A stretch of 64,000 bases of DNA from Herbaspirillum autotrophicum (lineage in GTDB: Bacteria > Pseudomonadota > Gammaproteobacteria > Burkholderiales > Burkholderiaceae_D): assembly GCF_001189915.1 (NCBI RefSeq), contig NZ_LFLS01000027.1:1-64000 (forward strand), in the 5' to 3' direction. The position numbers were made by a program, and so were the translations under genes. This document shows positions 30,524 to 38,771 of this stretch, piece by piece; position 1 is the stretch's first letter, and the number at the start of each line of letters is the position of its first letter. The notes beneath the pieces were generated by a model. That model ran no database searches and was not told where the DNA came from. It saw nothing but the letters and a program-made list of their open reading frames with translations.

Positions 30524-30723
30524 TGCTGTCTCCGTTGCTATTTGTAGTAGGTCTTCTGTTTGGAGACAGCCTAAGCCAAAACGTTGCAGCCAGGTGTCGC
30601 CGGCCTGACATTGTGCGAGCGACAACGCGGCAAGCCGCACGGCAGCGGCTTTGCTCAAATTCGCAACGGATTTGCATGGATGCACAGCAGCTCGCATCCC
30701 CGCTTGCTGCCGCAACGCAGCAA

Positions 30724-31155
30724 TCAGTCGGTGACTTTGGCCCGGGTCAGTTTGATCTGGCCACGGCTGGTTTTCTGTTCCAGCCGTTTCCGTTTCGCGC
30801 TGCGAGTCGGTTTGGTGGCGCGCCGGGTCGGCGGCAGGACGGTGACGGATGCCAGCATTTCATGCAAGCGCCGGATCGCTTCTTCCTTGTTCTTTTCCTG
30901 ACTGCGAAACGCCTGGGCCTTGATGATGATCACGCCATCTTTGCTGATGCGCTGATCGCGCAAAGCCAGCAGGCGTTCTTTCAAATGCGCGGGCAGGGAG
31001 GAGGCTTGAATGTCGAAACGCAAATGGATCGCACTCGATACTTTGTTGACGTTTTGGCCGCCACTGCCCTGGGCGCGGATGGCGCTCAATTCTATTTCGT
31101 CGTCAGGGATGAGCGGGGTTTGGATAATACGTCCTTGGCTTGCGTGGACAGGCAT
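30724..31155 (-). CDS. arfB: Alternative ribosome-rescue factor B (YaeJ/ArfB), peptidyl-tRNA hydrolase
   Basis: A 143-residue release-factor-like protein. The catalytic GGQ lies in AQGSGGQNVNKVSSAIHLRF (about residues 27-46). The C-terminal 35 residues are strongly basic (RRATKPTRSAKRKRLEQK), forming the tail that inserts into the empty mRNA channel of stalled ribosomes. There is no codon-recognition domain, which separates it from RF1/RF2. It hydrolyses peptidyl-tRNA on ribosomes that have run off an mRNA. Length fits ArfB (about 140). The start is set by homology. Confidence 0.93.
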   Translation of the reverse strand: MPVHASQGRIIQTPLIPDDEIELSAIRAQGSGGQNVNKVSSAIHLRFDIQASSLPAHLKERLLALRDQRISKDGVIIIKAQAFRSQEKNKEEAIRRLHEMLASVTVLPPTRRATKPTRSAKRKRLEQKTSRGQIKLTRAKVTD

Positions 31156-31302
31156 TCTAGCGCCAATCGTCGGACCCGGTCGTGCGCGGGGCCTCCGCGC
31201 GTGCCGCTTGCAAGACGCGCGACCGCTGCCCGGCGTCTGGCAGCGCACTGTTGCATCGCCGCTGCGGGCACCATGCCGGCCGCCTTTGTGCGTAAAAATC
31301 CG

Positions 31303-31332
31303 TTGACACCAGAAATTTGGTAGCGCTATCAT
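31303..31332 (+). promoter_or_regulatory. Sigma-70 promoter of the gnt/idn operon
   Basis: A perfect -35 TTGACA (31303-31308) is followed after 18 bases by TATCAT (31327-31332), a five-of-six match to the -10 consensus. The proximal operator overlaps the -10, so bound repressor should exclude polymerase. Confidence 0.75.
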
Positions 31333-31355
31333 CGCGCCTTGTGTTAGCGCTACCA
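31318..31355 (+). promoter_or_regulatory. Two GntR/LacI-type operators (TAGCGCTA)
   Basis: TGGTAGCGCTATCA (31318-31331) and TGTTAGCGCTACCA (31342-31355) are near-palindromes sharing the core TAGCGCTA, with centres 24 bases apart. The first overlaps the -10 box and the second covers the start-site region. The central CG and 14-16 bp length are typical of LacI-family operators. The GntR-like gene at 27508-28587 is the obvious candidate ligand. Confidence 0.75.
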
Positions 31356-31634
31356 TCGCATTCAACATGTCGCAACGGGTACTTGAAACGTTGGCGCATC
31401 GACGCTGGAGCCTGACCGCTGACACTGCGCAAGACAGTGGGCACGACGGGTTTGCAAGCCGGCATGGTCCGATTACCGTTCGTCTGAGGCATGAAATCCA
31501 GGTGGAATACATGTTCGGCGGCGTAATAACGTCCGCTGTATTTCCCGTGTGCAATCAAGGTTGTCATCGTGCGCCGCTGCGTATGCCCGCGGCATGAACC
31601 TGACAGCCGGCACCTCAACACCTTGGAGACATTC

Positions 31635-32987
31635 ATGCTGGGCCTGAGTCACGAAGCAACCCTGTTGTTAAACGCAGTCATTGCCATTGTCGCGTTGATC
31701 CTGATGATCACGCGTTTCCGCATCCATCCTTTCATCGCCCTGACCATCACTTCCGGCTTGCTCGGTCTGATTTCCGGCATGCCTTTGCCGAAGATCGTCA
31801 AATCCTTCCAGGATGGCTTTGGCGGCGTGCTCGGTTTTGTCGGCATCGTCCTCGGACTGGGCACCATGCTCGGCAAGATGATGGCCGAATCCGGCGGCGC
31901 CGATCAAATCGCACAGACGCTGGTGCGCGCCTTCGGCAAGCAGCGTGTGCATTGGGCCATGATGATCGGCGCTTTTCTGGTCGGCATCCCGCTGTTCTTT
32001 GAAATCGGTTTCGTGTTGCTGATTCCGCTGGTCTTCATCGTGTCCCGCCGTTCCGGCGTACCGCTGTTCAAGATCGGCATGCCGATGCTGGCCAGCTTGT
32101 CGGTGATGCACGGTCTGGTGCCGCCGCATCCGGGGCCGTTGCTGGCGATCGGCATTTTCGGTGCCGATATCGGCAAGACAATCTTGTATGGCCTGATCGT
32201 CGGTTTGCCAACGGTCATCATTGCCGGTCCGATGTTCGGCTCTTTCATTTCAAAGTATGTTGATATCAAGCCATCGGAAGAATTGATGGCGCAACTGGCG
32301 CGCGAGCCGGAAACCAAGAACTTGCCGGGCTTCGGCATCACGCTGGTTACCGTGCTGCTGCCGGTATTCCTGATGCTGCTCAAGACCTTCGTCGATGTGG
32401 CACTGCCGGAAGGCAGCGCCATGCGCGACCTGATGGATTTCATCGGCAATCCTATCGTGGCCTTGCTGGCAGCGTTGCTGTTGTCGCTGTATACCTTTGG
32501 TACGGCGCGCGGTTTTTCCCGCCAACAGGTATTGAAATTCGTCGACCAGAGCCTGGCGCCGACGGCTGCCATCGTGCTGATCATCGGCGCCGGCGGCGGC
32601 TTCAAGCAAATGCTGGTCAATAGTGGGGTCGGTACTGCCATCGGTGAAATTGCCGTGCATGCGCAAATTTCTCCGCTGTTGCTGGCCTGGTTCGTGGCCG
32701 GCGTGATTCGTGTCGCCACCGGTTCAGCCACCGTTGCCACCATCACCGGCGCCGGTATCGTGGCGCCGCTGGTGGGCATGATTCCCGGTACCAATCGCGA
32801 ATTGCTGGTGCTGGCGACCGGCGCCGGTTCGCTGATCTTGTCGCACGTCAACGACGCCGGTTTCTGGCTGGTCAAGGAATACTTCAACATGAGCGTCGGT
32901 GAAACCTTCAAAACCTGGACCGTGATGGAAACGATTATTTCAGTTGTTGCTATCATCTTCATCATGTTGCTTAATCTGGTGGTCTGA
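31635..32987 (+). CDS. GntP-family gluconate/idonate:H+ symporter
   Basis: A 450-residue inner-membrane transporter with about 12-14 hydrophobic segments. The first is LLLNAVIAIVALILM. Family-typical loops include VHWAMMIGAFLVGIPLFFEIGFVLL and the VPPHPGP motif near residue 160. GGAGA lies before the ATG at 31635. It is the first gene of an operon whose following genes phosphorylate gluconate and oxidise or reduce idonate/5-ketogluconate, so the likely substrates are gluconate and possibly idonate or 5-ketogluconate. The exact specificity cannot be read. Confidence 0.92.
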   Translation: MLGLSHEATLLLNAVIAIVALILMITRFRIHPFIALTITSGLLGLISGMPLPKIVKSFQDGFGGVLGFVGIVLGLGTMLGKMMAESGGADQIAQTLVRAFGKQRVHWAMMIGAFLVGIPLFFEIGFVLLIPLVFIVSRRSGVPLFKIGMPMLASLSVMHGLVPPHPGPLLAIGIFGADIGKTILYGLIVGLPTVIIAGPMFGSFISKYVDIKPSEELMAQLAREPETKNLPGFGITLVTVLLPVFLMLLKTFVDVALPEGSAMRDLMDFIGNPIVALLAALLLSLYTFGTARGFSRQQVLKFVDQSLAPTAAIVLIIGAGGGFKQMLVNSGVGTAIGEIAVHAQISPLLLAWFVAGVIRVATGSATVATITGAGIVAPLVGMIPGTNRELLVLATGAGSLILSHVNDAGFWLVKEYFNMSVGETFKTWTVMETIISVVAIIFIMLLNLVV

Positions 32988-33016
32988 CCGATCCGAACCA
33001 CCGTCCGGGAGTACCA

Positions 33017-34567
33017 ATGAAGAACAACCTCATGCTTGGCGTCGATATCGGCACCACCAGTACCAAAACCGTGGCCTTCACGCTGGATGGCCGGGTGGTG
33101 GCCCAGCATGCGGTTGAATACCCGTTGTTGTGCACTGCACCGGGCATGGCCGAGCAAGACCCGCAGCAGATTTATCAGGCGGTGCTGACATCGATTGCGC
33201 AAGCGTTGCAGGCGGTGCGGGCCAAGGGCAATCACGATGGCGTCGCGCTGGTGTCATTCAGTGCGGCCATGCACAGCGTGATCGCCATCGGCCAGGATCA
33301 GCAGCCGCTGACCAACAGCATCACCTGGGCCGATAACCGTGCCAGCGTCTGGGCCGGACGCATCAAGACCGAACACGATGGCAACGCCATCTACCGCCGC
33401 ACCGGCACCCCGATCCATCCGATGTCGCCATTGTGCAAACTGATGTGGTTGCGCGAGGATCAGCCGCAATTGTTCGCGGCGACGGCGCGCTTCGCCGGCG
33501 TCAAGGAATATGTCTTTTTCCGCCTGTTCGGACAATGGCTGGTAGATTATTCGATTGCCTCTGCCACCGGTCTGTTCAACCTGCAACAACTGGCATGGGA
33601 CGAGGGCGCGCTGGCGCTGACCGGCGTTGTGCCTGCGCGGCTGTCGACACCGGTACCGACCACGCATCATCTGCAAGGACTGGATGCGGCGGTCGCGGCG
33701 CAACTCGGTTTGCCGGCCGACACGCCGTTTGTGATCGGTGCCAACGACGGCGTCTTGTCGAATCTCGGCGTCAACGCCATTCATCCGGGCCAGGTCGCGG
33801 TCACCATCGGCACCTCGGGCGCGATGCGCACGGTGATCGACAAGCCGGTGACCGATGCCTCGGGCCGCACTTTCTGTTATGCGCTGACGCCTGATCATTG
33901 GGTGGTCGGCGGGCCGGTCAATAACGGCGGCAATATTTTCCGCTGGGTGCGCGATGAACTGGCGACGGCGGAAGCAGAGACTGCCCGTCAAGCCGGTATC
34001 GATCCTTACGATGCGCTAACACGCATCGCCGAACAGGTGACGCCGGGCGCCGAAGGCTTGCTGTTCCATCCGTTCATGGCCGGCGAACGGGCACCGTTGT
34101 GGAATGCCGATTTGCGTGGCTCGTTCTTCGGCCTGGCCTTGCATCATCGCAAGGAACACATGATCCGCGCCGCGCTGGAAGGCGTGATCTTCAATCTCTA
34201 CAGCATCTTGCCGGCGGTCGAAGACCTGATCGGACCGACCAGACGCATGATGGCGACCGGCGGCTTTGCGCGTTCGGCCTTGTGGCGGCAAATGATGGCC
34301 GATATTTTCAATCGCGAAGTGGTGGTGCCGGAAAGCGTTGAATCATCGTGCCTGGGCGCGGCCGTACTCGGTTTGTATGCGCTGGGTCTGGTACCGTCGC
34401 TGGATGTGATTTCAGACATGGTCGGCTCCACCAACCGGCATGTGCCGATTGCCACCAATGTCGCGATCTATGAACGGTTGCGGCCGATCTTCATGGCGCT
34501 GCCGGGCAAACTGGAACAGGAATATCTGGCATTGGCGGCATTTCAGCGGGACGCGCCGACACCTTGA
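33017..34567 (+). CDS. gntK: Gluconokinase, FGGY family
   Basis: A 516-residue sugar kinase. The phosphate-binding N-terminal motif is GVDIGTTSTKT. The second-domain phosphate 2 motif GTSGAMRT and adenosine region MMATGGFARS are in place. It belongs to the FGGY type, like Bacillus GntK, not the short P-loop gluconokinase of E. coli. It phosphorylates gluconate to 6-phosphogluconate in the cytosol. It begins 29 bases after the permease, with GGGAG before the ATG. Confidence 0.9.
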   Translation: MKNNLMLGVDIGTTSTKTVAFTLDGRVVAQHAVEYPLLCTAPGMAEQDPQQIYQAVLTSIAQALQAVRAKGNHDGVALVSFSAAMHSVIAIGQDQQPLTNSITWADNRASVWAGRIKTEHDGNAIYRRTGTPIHPMSPLCKLMWLREDQPQLFAATARFAGVKEYVFFRLFGQWLVDYSIASATGLFNLQQLAWDEGALALTGVVPARLSTPVPTTHHLQGLDAAVAAQLGLPADTPFVIGANDGVLSNLGVNAIHPGQVAVTIGTSGAMRTVIDKPVTDASGRTFCYALTPDHWVVGGPVNNGGNIFRWVRDELATAEAETARQAGIDPYDALTRIAEQVTPGAEGLLFHPFMAGERAPLWNADLRGSFFGLALHHRKEHMIRAALEGVIFNLYSILPAVEDLIGPTRRMMATGGFARSALWRQMMADIFNREVVVPESVESSCLGAAVLGLYALGLVPSLDVISDMVGSTNRHVPIATNVAIYERLRPIFMALPGKLEQEYLALAAFQRDAPTP

Positions 34568-34652
34568 GTTGCACGTAGTTATTCACCGTATTCACCGTAA
34601 TCTGCCGTTCGGGATGACTGAGCGGTGCAGAAGAAATCCACCAGGAGACGCA

Positions 34653-35438
34653 ATGACAACGACATTACCATCGGGTTTGCAACAATTTTCTCTGAGCGGC
34701 AAGCTGGCGCTGATCACCGGTTCCAGCGGCGGCATCGGTCTGGCGCTGGCGCGCGGACTGGCCGCTGCCGGTGCCGCCATCGTCCTCAACGGCCGGGATG
34801 CGATCAAGCTGGCCGGCGTTGCCGCTACCCTGCGTGAAGAAGGCTATACCATCCACGAAGCCTGCTTTGACGCTACCTCATCGGCATCGGTCGATACCGC
34901 CGTGGCGCGTATCGAAAATGAAATCGGTGCGATTGATATCCTGTTCAACAATGCCGGCATTCAACGCCGCGGCCCGCTGGAAAATTTCACCGACAGCGAC
35001 TGGCACGATCTGATTTCGACCAATCTGAACAGCGTGTTCTTTACCGCCCGTGCCGTGGCGCAACGCATGATTCCGCGTGGCCGCGGCAAGATCATCAATG
35101 TCTGTTCGGTGCAGAGCGAACTCGGACGTCCCAACATTGCGCCGTACACCGCGACCAAGGGCGCCGTCAAAATGTTCACCAAGGGCATGGCGATTGACTG
35201 GGGCAAATACGGTTTGCAAGTCAACGGCCTTGGCCCCGGTTATTTCAAGACCGATATGAATATGGCGCTGGTGGCCGATGAGAAATTCACCGAGTGGCTG
35301 GTGGGACGCACCCCTTCACGGCGCTGGGGCGATGTCGAAGATCTGGTCGGTGCTGCGATCTTCTTGTCCAGCGACGCCTCGCGTTTCGTCAACGGTCACA
35401 TTCTGTATGTCGATGGCGGCGTGACTGCCACGCTGTGA
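34653..35438 (+). CDS. Gluconate 5-dehydrogenase (5-ketogluconate reductase), SDR family
   Basis: A 261-residue classical SDR with Rossmann motif GSSGGIGLALA, NNAG (NNAGIQRRG) and catalytic Ser and YTATK. IQRRGPLENF and VNGLGPGYFKTDM are characteristic of the Ga5DH/IdnO group, which interconverts 5-ketogluconate and gluconate with NAD(P)H. AGGAG precedes the ATG at 34653. In the operon it links the L-idonate dehydrogenase downstream with the gluconokinase upstream. Confidence 0.88.
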   Translation: MTTTLPSGLQQFSLSGKLALITGSSGGIGLALARGLAAAGAAIVLNGRDAIKLAGVAATLREEGYTIHEACFDATSSASVDTAVARIENEIGAIDILFNNAGIQRRGPLENFTDSDWHDLISTNLNSVFFTARAVAQRMIPRGRGKIINVCSVQSELGRPNIAPYTATKGAVKMFTKGMAIDWGKYGLQVNGLGPGYFKTDMNMALVADEKFTEWLVGRTPSRRWGDVEDLVGAAIFLSSDASRFVNGHILYVDGGVTATL

Positions 35439-35464
35439 TATGCCGCTTGCCTGCATATCACTGA

Positions 35465-35506
35465 ACTGAGCGAACCGAACGAACCGAACGAACCGAGCCG
35501 AACCCA
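35465..35506 (+). repeat. Short 9-bp tandem repeat before idnD
   Basis: The 80-base spacer between the two dehydrogenase genes contains about three to four imperfect copies of GAACCGAAC. It could be slippage-prone sequence in the leader. The ribosome binding site AGGAG for the next gene follows directly. Confidence 0.6.
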
Positions 35507-35518
35507 CAGGAGAAACAC

Positions 35519-36556
35519 ATGCAACAAGGAATTGTCATTCACGCGCCGCACGATTTGCGCGTTCAGGAATTGGAAACCGGCACCTTGCAGCCGCAGCAAC
35601 TGAAAGTCAAAGTCAAGGCCGGCGGCATTTGCGGGTCCGATCTGCACTACTATCATCACGGCGGTTTCGGCACGGTGCGCATCAAGGAACCGATGGTGCT
35701 GGGCCACGAAGTTTCCGGCGTGATTGCCGAAGCCGGCAGCGGCATTACCGACATCGCGCCCGGTACCAGGATTTCGATCAGCCCGAGTTTGCCGTGCGGC
35801 AGTTGCAAGTACTGTCAGGAAGGCAAACAGAATCACTGTCTGGATATGCGCTTTTACGGCAGCGCCATGCGCATGCCGCACGTACAAGGCGCGTTCCGTC
35901 AGGAAATCGTGATCGAGCGTTCGCAGGCGCACGTGGTGGCCGATCATGTGAGCGATGGCGAAGCAGCGATGGCCGAGCCGTTGTCGGTGGCCTTGCACGC
36001 GGTGCGTCGCGCCGGCCCCTTGTTTGGCAAGCGGGTGCTGGTCACCGGTTGCGGTCCTATCGGTGCACTGACGGTAATCGCCGCCCGCCGTGCCGGTGCC
36101 TTGCAGATCGTGGTGACCGATGTCGCCAAAATGCCGCTGGAAAGTGCACTCAAGGTCGGCGCCGATCAGGCGATTGATGTCAGCGCCGATCCGCAGGCAC
36201 TGCAGTCTTTTACCAAAGACAAGGGCAGCTTCGACGTACTGTTTGAAGTCAGCGGCAATGAACAGGCGTTGCGCGGCGCGCTCGATACCTTGCGTCCCGG
36301 TGCCGTGATCGTGCAAGTTGGTCTCGGCGGCGACATCAACTTCCCGGCCAACCTGCTGGTCGGCAAGGAACTCGAATGGCGCGGCGCCTTCCGCTTCCAT
36401 GAGGAATTCGCAATCGCCGTGGAGTTGATGAACAAACGCCTGGTCGACGTCAAGCCGCTGATCTCCGCAACCTATCCGTTCGAACAATCGGTCGACGCGT
36501 TCAATATCGCCGGTGACCGTTCGAAGATGATGAAGGTGCAGCTCAGCTTCAATTGA
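35519..36556 (+). CDS. idnD: L-idonate 5-dehydrogenase, zinc alcohol dehydrogenase family
   Basis: A 345-residue medium-chain dehydrogenase. Catalytic zinc ligands fit GGICGSDLHYY (Cys) and LGHEVSG (His-Glu). The structural zinc site is the CGSCKYCQEGKQNHC cluster. The Rossmann motif is TGCGPIGAL. It oxidises L-idonate to 5-ketogluconate, which the preceding gene product can reduce to gluconate. AGGAG precedes the ATG. It is last in the operon; a strong hairpin follows. Confidence 0.88.
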   Translation: MQQGIVIHAPHDLRVQELETGTLQPQQLKVKVKAGGICGSDLHYYHHGGFGTVRIKEPMVLGHEVSGVIAEAGSGITDIAPGTRISISPSLPCGSCKYCQEGKQNHCLDMRFYGSAMRMPHVQGAFRQEIVIERSQAHVVADHVSDGEAAMAEPLSVALHAVRRAGPLFGKRVLVTGCGPIGALTVIAARRAGALQIVVTDVAKMPLESALKVGADQAIDVSADPQALQSFTKDKGSFDVLFEVSGNEQALRGALDTLRPGAVIVQVGLGGDINFPANLLVGKELEWRGAFRFHEEFAIAVELMNKRLVDVKPLISATYPFEQSVDAFNIAGDRSKMMKVQLSFN

Positions 36557-36578
36557 AGGTCAGTTGAACCGGATTGGC

Positions 36579-36616
36579 AACAACGGGGCGGGCCGTCATG
36601 GCACCGCCCCGTTGTT
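36579..36616. terminator. Bidirectional terminator between idnD and the Rha-like gene
   Basis: The arms AACAACGGGGCGG and CCGCCCCGTTGTT are perfectly complementary over 13 bp, with further GCC/GGC pairing inside. It lies between two convergent stop codons and its last base is the first of the Rha-like stop triplet. T-rich sequence on both sides is modest. Confidence 0.75.
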
Positions 36617-37008
36617 CACTGGCTGTCGCGCCGGGGGGAGTTGCCACGCGGCTGCCGGTTCAGAATGGTCTGTTCAATCTGACTGAACTGCTCCACATAC
36701 GTCAGCATGAACGGGCGCGTGGTCTTGCTGGCGAATGCCACGCCCAGCAGCATGAAACCTTCGAACGTCATGCGATAGGCGCGCGCTCTGGCATCGCGTT
36801 TGCCATCGCTCCTGAATGCCGGTGCGATTTGCAGGAAGTGCGGGTCATGCCAGCGCGACGGCAATTCCATCTGTACCAGATCGATACCGAGCAATATCTT
36901 GCTGTGCGGCTTGCCGAAAAAACGTGCGACCTGCTGGCTGGTGGTCACTGCCTTGCCATCGGCGATGGATACCAGACCGTCGTTGTGTTGCGAAGAACCT
37001 GAATGCAT
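36616..37008 (-). CDS. Rha-family phage-type regulatory protein
   Basis: A 130-residue protein that matches the phage Rha (pRha) domain: VTTSQQVARFFGKPHSKIL at about residues 20-38, then an F/Y-rich middle, and YRMTFEGFMLLGVAFASKTT near residue 90. Rha proteins are small phage regulators first noted in lambdoid phages, where they can interfere with growth in certain hosts. GGGAG six bases before the ATG at 37008 fixes the start. It is divergent from a CI-like repressor, as in a lysogeny control region, but no structural phage genes are near. Confidence 0.82.
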   Translation of the reverse strand: MHSGSSQHNDGLVSIADGKAVTTSQQVARFFGKPHSKILLGIDLVQMELPSRWHDPHFLQIAPAFRSDGKRDARARAYRMTFEGFMLLGVAFASKTTRPFMLTYVEQFSQIEQTILNRQPRGNSPRRDSQ

Positions 37009-37431
37009 CAATACTCCCGTCATTGAAGGATGAAGCGTGAAAGACAACGCCGGCCATGACCGGACATGGGCTGCTTCGGGCATGCCATCCGGTTGCCTTG
37101 CCGGCAAAATGATTCCGGCCGCAATGTGCCGGTCCACGCACCGCGAGACTCGCAATCAATCGATATTTAAGTAGAAAAATAGCGATATTTGTCCATGTGA
37201 ATAGACGATACGAAGTGTTTTGGCGGCTTGGAAGAGGGGGCGAAGTCATGTTGCAAACGACTTGCGCAATGCCTGCCATACCTGGCGATATTGCTGTAAC
37301 AGTGAATTGGCCCGGTTAACACCGAATGATTGAAGCGTCGGCGCTAAAGTCAATTCCGAACAGGTAATATTTTGTTTCCTTGTGGAAACTTAAGTGTATT
37401 TATCTTCCTGTGATGAGTCTATTTTGATATT

Positions 37432-37443
37432 CAAATCGATTTG
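37432..37443 (+). promoter_or_regulatory. Palindromic operator candidate 1 (CAAATCGATTTG)
   Basis: A perfect 12-base palindrome 45 bases before the repressor start. It shares the half-site CAAAT with the next palindrome, 30 bases further on, which suggests a dimeric protein binds both, probably the CI-like repressor itself. Confidence 0.6.
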
Positions 37444-37460
37444 TTGATTCCTATACAAAA

Positions 37461-37475
37461 AACAAATCATTTGTT
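37461..37475 (+). promoter_or_regulatory. Palindromic operator candidate 2 (AACAAAT-C-ATTTGTT)
   Basis: A perfect 7+1+7 inverted repeat only 13 bases before the start codon of the repressor. Repressor bound here would block its own transcription or translation start, typical of autoregulated phage repressors. Confidence 0.65.
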
Positions 37476-37487
37476 AGATTCTTGCTC

Positions 37488-38207
37488 ATGAGCACTTTCC
37501 CGGAACGCATCCGTATCATCCTGTCCGAAATGGAAGGGCCGCAACACGGCAAGCAAAGCAGGCTGGCGCAAATCGCCGGTTGCACGCGTGGTTTGGTCAA
37601 TCAATGGAAGATCGGGATTCATGAAACCATGGGCTACGCCTATGCCAAAAACATAGAGAAGGCGCTCGGTTACAGTGTGTCGTGGGTTCTCGATGGCACC
37701 GGCGCCAAGCAAACCGGCATCGGCGCCACGCGCTATTTTGTCTCGGAGGAAGCCAGCGGTGTCGGTGAGTTCACGGTCTCGGATCATGAACTGGTGCCGG
37801 TCAAGACCGGCGTGCTGAACCTGAAAGCCGGCAGCGAAAAATTCAACGTGGTGCCGATAGATAATGACGATTTGCCGTTCGTGGTACGGCGGCACTGGAT
37901 CAACACGCACGGCTACGTGCTCAAGCGCCTGATTGCCATCAAGGTCAGCGACGACAGCATGGAACCGGCGTTGTACGAGGGCGATACCATCATCATCAAT
38001 ACCGCCGACCGGCAGTTTCTCGACGGCGTCGCATTCGCCATCAACTACGAAGGCCAGCTCAGCCTCAAGCGCATGATGCGCGACGGCGGCGAATGGTGGC
38101 TGGCGTCGGATCATCCCGATCAGCGCCGTTTTCCGCGCAAGCTTTACCGGGTCGGTGATTGCAATCCGATTGGACGGATTGTCTGCAAGCAGAGTGCGCA
38201 GATTTGA
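37488..38207 (+). CDS. CI/LexA-like phage repressor (helix-turn-helix plus S24 peptidase)
   Basis: A 239-residue repressor. The N-terminal DNA-binding domain (about 5-65) has RLAQIAGCTRGLVNQWKIG. The C-terminal S24 domain (about 140-235) holds the self-cleavage Ser in VSDDSMEPALYEGDTI and the Lys in GQLSLKRMM. It should bind DNA as a dimer and may inactivate itself after DNA damage via RecA. Start is the ATG at 37488; a TTG two codons upstream is possible. It is divergent from the Rha-like gene and converges 45 bases away on the nuclease-like gene. Confidence 0.9.
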   Translation: MSTFPERIRIILSEMEGPQHGKQSRLAQIAGCTRGLVNQWKIGIHETMGYAYAKNIEKALGYSVSWVLDGTGAKQTGIGATRYFVSEEASGVGEFTVSDHELVPVKTGVLNLKAGSEKFNVVPIDNDDLPFVVRRHWINTHGYVLKRLIAIKVSDDSMEPALYEGDTIIINTADRQFLDGVAFAINYEGQLSLKRMMRDGGEWWLASDHPDQRRFPRKLYRVGDCNPIGRIVCKQSAQI

Positions 38208-38252
38208 TTGTCATTCTGAGCACGGTTTAATCGAGGTGGTTTGATGCAATGA

Positions 38253-38771
38253 TCAAATAACGGTCCAATTCATTGTCGGATGTAATGAATTCTGGTCGAC
38301 GACTGCAGGATGAGGATCGATTGCTTTTAGCAAGGTTCTTAGTTTGAGTATGAGATGCGCTGGTTCAATTGCTCTCGGCCGCAATTTTGAGTGTTTCGCT
38401 GGTTGCTCTAAATGACATACGATGCGTACTTTGTTCGCGTGAATTAGTTTTTTTGCGCAAGACTTTTCGTCTGGGTCGACTGCTGAACATTTGGCGCTGA
38501 CAAGTCCGGCCAGAGTATCTCTGACTTTGATAGCTACTTCGTCACCTAAATCAATTGTCTTGGTTCTTGCATGCTGTCGAAAGTCTTTAATTTCGATCAG
38601 CCAAGCGGTATTCCCCTCTGCAAAGACTATGTCAACGGCTTTGCTGGAGCCACAAATTTTCTGGGCTTGATTTCTATAGTGCGACCAATCGTCATACTTG
38701 CTGGATATGCTGTCGGCAGGAAAGGTAAATGTGAGATTTCCTTCGACCAAGGTTGATTGGATAACTGACAT
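38253..38771 (-). CDS. Putative PD-(D/E)XK-type nuclease partner of the ATPase
   Basis: A 172-residue protein with no named family that I recognise. A hydrophobic strand carries Asp47 (KAVDIVF), then 12 residues later Glu60-Ile-Lys62 on a second strand (WLIEIKDFR), the arrangement D-x12-ExK of PD-(D/E)XK nucleases. A helix rich in Lys/Arg follows (EVAIKVRDTLAGL). Its start codon overlaps the ATPase stop codon by one base (TAATG), so the two are translationally coupled. Nuclease activity is inferred from motif and context. Base composition is AT-rich relative to the chromosome. Confidence 0.65.
   Translation of the reverse strand: MSVIQSTLVEGNLTFTFPADSISSKYDDWSHYRNQAQKICGSSKAVDIVFAEGNTAWLIEIKDFRQHARTKTIDLGDEVAIKVRDTLAGLVSAKCSAVDPDEKSCAKKLIHANKVRIVCHLEQPAKHSKLRPRAIEPAHLILKLRTLLKAIDPHPAVVDQNSLHPTMNWTVI

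Larger units (their letters stand above)
31156..31634 (+). other. Promoter region and long leader of the gluconate/idonate operon
   Basis: About 480 bases. The promoter and operators lie at 31303-31355. If transcription starts near 31340, the leader is close to 300 bases. A 76-codon frame at 31367-31597 is open in the leader but has no ribosome binding site or family resemblance. No riboswitch type was recognised. Confidence 0.5.
37009..37487. other. Divergent control region between Rha-like and CI-like genes
   Basis: About 480 bases, markedly AT-rich towards the repressor gene. It contains a small hairpin GTTTCC-TTGT-GGAAAC (37374-37389) and two palindromes directly before the repressor, listed separately. 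No gene is visible inside. Confidence 0.55.

Noticed and set aside
31367-31597. A 76-codon frame in the gluconate operon leader
   Set aside because: No ribosome binding site, no family resemblance, and a frame of similar length lies antisense to it.
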